Source: IMCC26207 sp037141255 (GTDB lineage Bacteria; Actinomycetota; Acidimicrobiia; Acidimicrobiales; Microtrichaceae). Taken from it: a DNA stretch of 45,787 nt. Under the pieces are notes generated by a model. It made no database searches. It was not told where the DNA came from and saw nothing but the letters and a program-made list of their open reading frames with translations. The translations under genes and the position numbers were made by a program. The stretch lies in contig JBAXCX010000007.1 in NCBI GenBank assembly GCA_037141255.1, positions 1-45,787 of the forward strand. Direction: 5' to 3'. Of this stretch, positions 39,970 to 45,787 are shown piece after piece (position 1 is the stretch's first letter; the number at the start of each line of letters is the position of its first letter).

Positions 39970-41061
39970 GTGCATCTTCGACATCTGTGGCTGAAGGATT
40001 TTCGCTCCTATGAGTCAGTAGATCTAGAGCTGACCTCGGGACTTTGTGCGATTTTGGGGTCCAACGGCGTAGGAAAATCAAATCTGCTCGAAGCAGTTGC
40101 ATACTTGGCTTTGTTGGAATCGTTTCGGGGCGCGCCAACTGAGGCGATGATCCGAACTGCCGCACCGCAAGCCGTGGTTCGCGGTGAAGTTTTCGAGGAG
40201 CATCGGGACCAGCTTATTGAGGCTGAACTCCTTCGCACGGGACGTAACCGTGTTCTGGTGAATAAGCAGCGTCTGAGTCGGAATAGTGATCTGACGAGCG
40301 CATTACGAGTCAGCGTGTTTTCTCCTGATGATCTGGAGTTGGTAAAGGGTGGACCTTCCGGCCGCCGCGGGTACCTCGATCAACTCCTCGTCACGTTGGA
40401 TTCCAAACATCACGGGGTGCGAGCAGAGTTTGATAAAGCCTTGAAGCAGCGAAATGCACTTCTGAAACAAACACGAGGAAAGCTCGACGCTGCGGCTAAG
40501 TTCACGCTCGAGGTTTGGGACACGAAACTAGTTGATAGCGGTGAGCGCCTTGCCACTCTTCGCGCTGAGCTCATCGAGCAACTCGGGCCACTCGTCCGCC
40601 AGGCGTACACCGATGTTGCTTCTGATCGGGCTGCCACTGCGTTGCGTTATGAGGCTCCATGGCGCGGAAAGGGTCTACAGGCTGCCTTGCATGAACTGCG
40701 CCAAGATGAAATTCGCCGCGGAGTAACTCTTGTCGGGCCTCATCGCGATGATGTGTACCTAGAACTTAATTCCATGCCCGCTAGAACGCATGCATCGCAA
40801 GGGGAGCAGCGCTCTATTGCACTAGCGCTCCGGCTCGCAGGGCACCGCTTGGTACATCAAGTCACGGGTTCAGCACCAGTACTCCTGCTCGACGATGTAT
40901 TTTCTGAGTTGGATCCACTCCGATCAACTGCGCTCTTGCGGTCGTTGCCGAACGGCCAGACGTTGCTGTCAACGGCCTCGGGTCTGCCACCGGAGGTTGA
41001 TGCGAGCCAGCAGATTCACCTTGCCGCGGGCACTCTTCGGATCCCCACAGTTGGGCAGTAA
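39970..41061 (+). CDS. recF: DNA replication and repair protein RecF
   Basis: A 363-residue SMC-like ATPase that loads RecA at gaps with RecO and RecR. It starts VHLRHLWLKDFRSYESVDLEL (GTG start, shown here as HLRHLWLKDFRSYES), has Walker A GSNGVGKSNLLEA, the signature FSPDDLELVKGGPSGRRGYLD (shown as DLELVKGGPSGRR), and Walker B LLLDDVFSELD. Position after dnaN is standard. Confidence 0.96.
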   Translation: MHLRHLWLKDFRSYESVDLELTSGLCAILGSNGVGKSNLLEAVAYLALLESFRGAPTEAMIRTAAPQAVVRGEVFEEHRDQLIEAELLRTGRNRVLVNKQRLSRNSDLTSALRVSVFSPDDLELVKGGPSGRRGYLDQLLVTLDSKHHGVRAEFDKALKQRNALLKQTRGKLDAAAKFTLEVWDTKLVDSGERLATLRAELIEQLGPLVRQAYTDVASDRAATALRYEAPWRGKGLQAALHELRQDEIRRGVTLVGPHRDDVYLELNSMPARTHASQGEQRSIALALRLAGHRLVHQVTGSAPVLLLDDVFSELDPLRSTALLRSLPNGQTLLSTASGLPPEVDASQQIHLAAGTLRIPTVGQ

Positions 41062-41069
41062 GGTTTGGT

Positions 41070-41390
41070 ATGTCCTGGGAGCCACTTTCTTCGCCGGCTG
41101 ACCACACCCACGAAATTTCCGAGGCCTTAGACACCTTGCATCGCCGCTTGGGGTTGGCTTGTTCTGATGTGCTTGCAACATTAGAAGAGCACTGGGTTGA
41201 TTTATTGGGCTCTGAATTGGCCAAACATTGTGACCTTGAATCTGTTCGTAACAACGTGCTCGTGATAGCGGTGGATGATCCGGCCATAGCTGATCACCTG
41301 AAATGGAGTCGGACTGAACTACTTGCAGCGGCGAATTCGATTACGGGTGGCGAGAATTTCACCGACCTGAAGGTAAAGGTAGCCAGATAA
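41070..41390 (+). CDS. DUF721/DciA-like protein
   Basis: The 106-residue protein matches the DUF721 pattern: a first helix with ISEALDTLHRRLGL, then VLATLEEHWVDLLGSELAKHC and an end like LLAAANSITGGENFTDLKVKVAR. DciA proteins load the DnaB helicase in bacteria that lack DnaC or DnaI, and no such loader is seen here. Position between recF and gyrB is typical of Actinomycetota. It starts eight bases after recF. Confidence 0.85.
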   Translation: MSWEPLSSPADHTHEISEALDTLHRRLGLACSDVLATLEEHWVDLLGSELAKHCDLESVRNNVLVIAVDDPAIADHLKWSRTELLAAANSITGGENFTDLKVKVAR

Positions 41391-41516
41391 AACCTTCCCT
41401 GAATGGGTCTGTTTCGGCTGCGGGTCTCAACCGGGGTGATTGACCCTAAAAGCGGTCTGAGAGGGGCCTCTTTAGGTGGTAAGATGACCATCCGACACGA
41501 TACGTAATTCACCAAC

Positions 41517-41536
41517 TCTTCCACAGGTTGTCCACA
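41517..41536 (+). promoter_or_regulatory. Two DnaA boxes upstream of gyrB
   Basis: TCTTCCACA (41517-41525) and TTGTCCACA (41528-41536) stand two bases apart in the same orientation. The second is the form common in Mycobacterium. They lie 60-80 bases before the gyrB start in the 206-bp gap, where they may regulate gyrB or add to origin function. Confidence 0.7.
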
Positions 41537-41596
41537 GGTGAGAGGTGGGTGAAATAACCAGTGTCAGTATGATCACCTGCTGCCCGGAGGCAAGGC

Positions 41597-43555
41597 TTGT
41601 CCCCAGAATCTAATGACTACGGTGCCGACGCGATTCAGGTACTCGAAGGTCTTGAAGCCGTTCGAAAACGACCGGGAATGTACATAGGTTCCACGGGGTC
41701 TGCTGGGCTGCATCATATGGTGTACGAGGTAGTCGATAACTCCGTTGATGAAGCCATGGCCGGTCATGCCACATCAATTCAGGTTCGGCTCTTAGCAGAC
41801 GGGGGGTGCGAGGTCAGAGATGACGGTCGGGGCATTCCTGTTGATCAATCAAACTCAGATCCTGAACGAAAGGCGGCTGAGGTTGTCCTCATGGTGCTGC
41901 ACGCTGGTGGCAAGTTCGGCGGAACCGGATACAAAGTCTCTGGTGGGTTGCACGGTGTTGGAATCTCTGTAGTGAATGCTCTGTCCCGGCGGGTGGAAGT
42001 AGAGATCGATCGCGGCGGAACGACCTTCCGGATGGTCTTTGCCGATGGCGGCAAGTTGGTGGAACGACTCGAACCGCTGAAGTCTTCGGAACTGACCGAA
42101 GCAGGCCTGCCGCGAACTGGCACCACCGTTCGTTTTTGGCCTGACCCCAAAATCTTTGTCGAGGGAATTGTTTTCCGCGCTGCCACCCTCACGGAACGGT
42201 TCCAAATGATGGCCTTCTTGAACGCAGGTCTTGAGATCAGCTTTGTAGATGAACGGCCCGAACAGAATCAAGAGAAGATGGTGTACTGCTACGAGGGTGG
42301 CATTAAAGACTTTGTTCGCCACGTCAACGCTGCAAAAGAAGCGCTATTCAGTGACGTGGGTTACCTGAAGCAGAGCGAAGAGACCGAGAACAGTTCCATG
42401 GAGTTCGAGGTGGCCTTTCAGTGGAACACGGGGTACAACTCAGACGGCCTGCACTCCTTTGCCAACGGGATTAGCACCATCGACGGCGGAATGCACGAGG
42501 AGGGATTCAAGAAGTCCCTGACGAATACCATCAACAAGTACGCGCGAGATCATCAATTCCTTAAAGAAAAAGAAATCAATCTACAGGGCGAAGACATCAG
42601 AGAAGGTCTGACTGCAATCATCTCGGTCAAGTTGACTGACCCGCAGTTCGAGGGGCAAACCAAAGCCAAACTTGGCAACGTTCCGATGCGATCACTCGTG
42701 GAGAGAGCCACCAACGAGAAACTGGCGGAATGGCTAGAAGAACACCCATCCGAAGCAAAGAGGGTGTTGCAAAAGGCAGTTCAAGCCGGACGTGCTCGTG
42801 AAGCTGCCCGAAACGCGCGTGATGCAACTCGCAGAAAGTCGGCGCTTGATGGCGCAGGCCTTCCAGGCAAGTTGGCAGACTGTGCCTCAAAAGACCCTCG
42901 CGAGTCGGAGCTCTACATTGTCGAGGGAAATTCCGCTGGTGGTTCAGCTAAAGATGCTCGCAACCCCGCCACGATGGCAATTCTCCCCATCCGGGGCAAG
43001 ATCCTCAACGTTGAACGAGCACGCTTAGACAAGATGCTCAAGAACACCGAGGTGCAAGCCTTGATCTCGGCTATCGGCGCAGGAGTTGGCGAGGAATATG
43101 ACCTTGACAAGATCCGCTATCACAAGATTGTTCTTATGTGCGATGCGGATGTTGATGGCAGCCATATCCGGACTTTGCTCCTGACATTTTTCTTCCGGCA
43201 GATGCGCCCGCTCATCGAAGGAGGGCACATCTTTATTGCCCAGCCTCCATTGTTCTCAACCGAGGTTGGGCGTAACAAGATCTATCTCAAAGACGATGCA
43301 GCAAAGTCAGCGTTCATAGCGGAGCACCCAAATCACAAAAACGAGTTCCAGCGACTCAAGGGCCTCGGCGAGATGGATGCTGAGGAACTCTGGGCAACCA
43401 CGATGGACCCAGCGCGCCGGACCCTGTTGCAGATCTCAGTGGAGCAAGCAGTAATTGCAGACGAGGTGTTCTCGATTCTCATGGGCGACGACGTCGAGAG
43501 CCGAAAGCACTTCATTCAGACCAACGCCTCAGATGTCCGTTTCTTAGACATCTAA
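41597..43555 (+). CDS. gyrB: DNA gyrase subunit B
   Basis: The 652-residue ATPase subunit starts at a TTG supported by CCGGAGG six bases before it. It has RKRPGMYIGST, the ATP site VVDNSVDEAMAGHA and HAGGKFGGTGYKVSGGLHGVG (in part: GGLHGVG), EGQTKAKLGN, the metal-binding motif EGNSAGGSAKDARN, and CDADVDGSHI. The usual EGDSAGG has Asn445 in place of Asp. With GyrA it introduces negative supercoils. Length shows the actinobacterial type without the E. coli insertion. gyrA follows after 25 bases. Confidence 0.97.
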   Translation: MSPESNDYGADAIQVLEGLEAVRKRPGMYIGSTGSAGLHHMVYEVVDNSVDEAMAGHATSIQVRLLADGGCEVRDDGRGIPVDQSNSDPERKAAEVVLMVLHAGGKFGGTGYKVSGGLHGVGISVVNALSRRVEVEIDRGGTTFRMVFADGGKLVERLEPLKSSELTEAGLPRTGTTVRFWPDPKIFVEGIVFRAATLTERFQMMAFLNAGLEISFVDERPEQNQEKMVYCYEGGIKDFVRHVNAAKEALFSDVGYLKQSEETENSSMEFEVAFQWNTGYNSDGLHSFANGISTIDGGMHEEGFKKSLTNTINKYARDHQFLKEKEINLQGEDIREGLTAIISVKLTDPQFEGQTKAKLGNVPMRSLVERATNEKLAEWLEEHPSEAKRVLQKAVQAGRAREAARNARDATRRKSALDGAGLPGKLADCASKDPRESELYIVEGNSAGGSAKDARNPATMAILPIRGKILNVERARLDKMLKNTEVQALISAIGAGVGEEYDLDKIRYHKIVLMCDADVDGSHIRTLLLTFFFRQMRPLIEGGHIFIAQPPLFSTEVGRNKIYLKDDAAKSAFIAEHPNHKNEFQRLKGLGEMDAEELWATTMDPARRTLLQISVEQAVIADEVFSILMGDDVESRKHFIQTNASDVRFLDI

Positions 43556-43580
43556 CTGACTAACACCGGAGTTTGACTGT

Positions 43581-45787
43581 ATGAGTGATGACACTCCGCC
43601 CGAGGAATCCGGCGAACAAAGCGATGACACACCCGTAGATGCAACGGTGCCTAGCACCACGTTTGGTCGGATCGAACCGATTGAAATCCAACAAGAGATG
43701 GAGCAGTCCTTTTTGGACTATGCCATGTCAGTCATTGTGGCGCGAGCGCTTCCCGATGCACGCGACGGGCTCAAACCGGTACATCGTCGGATTTTGTGGG
43801 CCATGCACGAGGCGGGCTTACGCCCCGACAGAAATCATCGTAAATGTGCCACGGTTGTCGGTGACGTGCTTGGTAAATACCACCCCCATGGTGACCAGTC
43901 GGTCTATGACGCCTTAGTTCGTATGGGTCAGGACTTCTCGCTACGCCATCCGCTGATTGATCCTCACGGGAATTTCGGTTCACCCTCGGACCCGCCAGCG
44001 GCCTACCGCTATACCGAGTGTCGGCTCACACCGCTAGCGATGCATATGTTGGCGGGCATTGACGAAAACACCGTCAACTTCTCACCGAACTTTGATGGCT
44101 CAACAGAGGAACCAAAGGTCCTGCCTGGCAGGTTCCCCAACTTGTTGGTCAATGGAAGCCAAGGGATTGCAGTCGGGATGGCTACCAACATTCCTCCCCA
44201 TAATCTTGGCGAAGTCATTGATGCAACCCTGCATCTGATCGACAATCCCGAGGCCACCCCAGATGATCTCATGGAGTTTGTGAAAGGCCCAGATTTTCCG
44301 ACGGGTGCACAAATTATGGGCCGCGCTGGCTTGATTTCCGCGATTCGGACTGGCCGCGGCTCAATCAAGATGCGGGCGAAAGCAGAGATTGAAGAGGGCC
44401 CCAAAGGCGATCGTATTGTTGTCACCGAGATTCCCTACCAAACCTCGGTCGAAACTATCGAAGAGAAGATTGCAGAGCTTGCCAACGCTCGAGTTATTGA
44501 GGGCGTAAGAGAGATTCGCAACGAACGATCTCGAGGCGTGACCCGACTCGTCATTGAACTCAAACGGGATACGCCTGCGAATGTGCTCCTTAACAATCTG
44601 TATAAACACACGCCTTTGCAGACCACTTTCGCTACTAACTTTGTGGCCCTAGTAGACGGTGTTCCACGAACGTTGAATCTTCGTGAAGCGCTGGTGCATT
44701 ACATCGATCATCAAGTCGAGGTCATTACGCGCAGGACCCAGTTCCGGTTGGATAAAGCGCAGCGTCGAGCTCACATCGTTGAAGGATTCCTCAAGGCGCT
44801 TGATCTGATTGATCAGATCATTGCAACAATTCGAGCTTCAGCGGACCGATCCGCGGCGATCGTTGCCCTGCAAGGAGAGGGCTTTGAGTTTAGCGAGATT
44901 CAGGCCACGGAAATTGTTGACATGCGCCTTTCCACCCTGACCAGGCTTGGCCGGGAGCGCCTCGAAGAAGAGATGGCCACGCTTCGTGAGACCATCCAAT
45001 TCCTGCAGAATATTCTTGCCGATGACACCGTGTTGAGGCAGGTGATCAAAGACGAGATGACCGAGATTCGTGACGAGTTCGCTACACCACGCAAGACAAC
45101 GCTTGAACATGACGACGGGGACCTTGAAATTGAAGACCTGATTGATGACGAAGAAGTTGTTGTTGTGATGACAGCACGTGGCTATGTCAAAACCGTTGCT
45201 GCAGATACATTCCGCACCCAGGCCCGAGGAGGCCGTGGTGTGGCCGGTGCACGTCTCAAGGACGAGGATTACATCACTGATCTGATTTTCACTTCAGCGC
45301 ATGCCTTCTTGTTGTTCTTTTCGAATAAGGGCAAGGTCTATCGCCTCAAGGCCCACCGGATCCCCATGCGTGACCGCACTGCTCAGGGCCTCGCAATCGT
45401 CAACCTGTTGCAACTGGACCAAGGTGAAAAGATTCAAACCATCATCGATACGCGTGACTACGAATCGCACCGCTACCTGATGTTTGTCACTCGCAATGGA
45501 ATTGTGAAGAAGACGATGTTCAACGCTTATGACAGTTCGCGCCAAGCTGGACTCATTGCGATCAACCTGCGCGAGGGTGATGAGCTTGTCCGGGTCATGC
45601 CGACTTCACCCGAGGACGAGATCATGGTGATCTCAGAATCCGGCCAAGGGATACGCTTTATTGAAAGCGATATTCGTCCCACGGGAAGAACAGCGAGCGG
45701 TGTACGCGGTATGCGCTTGCGGGCCGATGATTCTGTAGTTGGGGCCGATTCCATTGCTCCAGCCTCGGTGTTGGGCGAGGCTGGCTC
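43581..45787 (+). CDS. gyrA: DNA gyrase subunit A, 3' end cut by window edge
   Basis: The first 735 residues are present. An acidic N-terminal extension of about 27 residues comes before the breakage-reunion domain with VARALPDARDGLKPVHRR, GKYHPHGDQSVYDALVRM and the catalytic Tyr144 in AAYRYTECRL. The C-terminal DNA-wrapping blades start near residue 530, with QARGGRGVAG as gyrase box. At the place of E. coli Ser83 this protein has Gln106. The end lies beyond the window. Confidence 0.97.
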   Translation, partial: MSDDTPPEESGEQSDDTPVDATVPSTTFGRIEPIEIQQEMEQSFLDYAMSVIVARALPDARDGLKPVHRRILWAMHEAGLRPDRNHRKCATVVGDVLGKYHPHGDQSVYDALVRMGQDFSLRHPLIDPHGNFGSPSDPPAAYRYTECRLTPLAMHMLAGIDENTVNFSPNFDGSTEEPKVLPGRFPNLLVNGSQGIAVGMATNIPPHNLGEVIDATLHLIDNPEATPDDLMEFVKGPDFPTGAQIMGRAGLISAIRTGRGSIKMRAKAEIEEGPKGDRIVVTEIPYQTSVETIEEKIAELANARVIEGVREIRNERSRGVTRLVIELKRDTPANVLLNNLYKHTPLQTTFATNFVALVDGVPRTLNLREALVHYIDHQVEVITRRTQFRLDKAQRRAHIVEGFLKALDLIDQIIATIRASADRSAAIVALQGEGFEFSEIQATEIVDMRLSTLTRLGRERLEEEMATLRETIQFLQNILADDTVLRQVIKDEMTEIRDEFATPRKTTLEHDDGDLEIEDLIDDEEVVVVMTARGYVKTVAADTFRTQARGGRGVAGARLKDEDYITDLIFTSAHAFLLFFSNKGKVYRLKAHRIPMRDRTAQGLAIVNLLQLDQGEKIQTIIDTRDYESHRYLMFVTRNGIVKKTMFNAYDSSRQAGLIAINLREGDELVRVMPTSPEDEIMVISESGQGIRFIESDIRPTGRTASGVRGMRLRADDSVVGADSIAPASVLGEAG

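Noticed and set aside
1..45787. CRISPR array, insertion sequence, prophage, tRNA or rRNA genes
   Set aside because: I saw no regularly spaced repeats, transposase, phage genes, or cloverleaf and rRNA sequences; every long stretch is explained by housekeeping genes. The intein is the only selfish element seen.

Overview
The window looks like a piece of an actinobacterial chromosome (Actinomycetota) spanning the replication origin region. Class Acidimicrobiia is a plausible guess from moderate base composition and gene order, but this is inference. The evidence for Actinomycetota is the presence of DUF5318- and DUF6049-type proteins, a CwlM-like pseudo-amidase beside thioredoxin and parAB, and gene orders that match two Mycobacterium blocks: DUF5318-ponA-rpsF-ssb-rpsR-rplI-dnaB and cca-DUF6049-...-trxB-trxA-cwlM-parB-parA-rsmG-jag-yidC-yidD-rnpA-rpmH-dnaA-dnaN-recF-DUF721-gyrB-gyrA.

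Layout. Positions 1-7.4 kb hold metabolic and housekeeping genes: asd (partial), hemW, lysC, a membrane-anchored cyclophilin, an S51-peptidase-like protein without its serine, 3-hydroxybutyryl-CoA dehydrogenase, aat and a flippase-like membrane protein. Positions 7.4-12.5 kb hold an ABC-F ATPase, a CLC anion transporter and a copper ATPase on the minus strand; a CsoR-type copper operator is embedded at the end of the CLC gene. Positions 12.6-20.7 kb hold dnaB (interrupted by an intein), the rplI-rpsR-ssb-rpsF ribosomal/replication operon with a structured leader, panB, a class A penicillin-binding protein and a DUF5318 protein. Positions 20.8-31 kb hold a methyltransferase, a universal stress protein, cca, a GNAT protein, DUF6049, a transmembrane Ser/Thr kinase with a MurJ-tail-like ectodomain, trxB, trxA and a CwlM-like protein. 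From 31 to 45.8 kb comes the origin core: parB-parA-rsmG-jag-yidC-yidD-rnpA-rpmH on the minus strand, then dnaA-dnaN-recF-dciA-gyrB-gyrA on the plus strand.

The origin is best placed in the 303-bp dnaA-dnaN gap, where two overlapping DnaA boxes are followed by a GC clamp, three DnaA-trio repeats and an AT-rich run. More DnaA boxes lie upstream of dnaA and of gyrB, and two parS palindromes lie in the parA-jag interval.

The most notable observations are: two genes with no usable ATG/GTG/TTG start (rnpA, apparently CTG overlapping the rpmH stop; and the CwlM-like gene, apparently ATT after a good Shine-Dalgarno); a DnaB intein at the same site as the Synechocystis DnaB intein with a decayed homing endonuclease; a kinase that carries the MurJ-type ectodomain while MurJ itself is missing from its usual place; a copper-responsive, nearly leaderless promoter overlapping the stop codon of the preceding gene; and paired natural substitutions at quinolone-determining positions in GyrA and GyrB. 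I saw no CRISPR array, insertion sequence, prophage, tRNA or rRNA gene.
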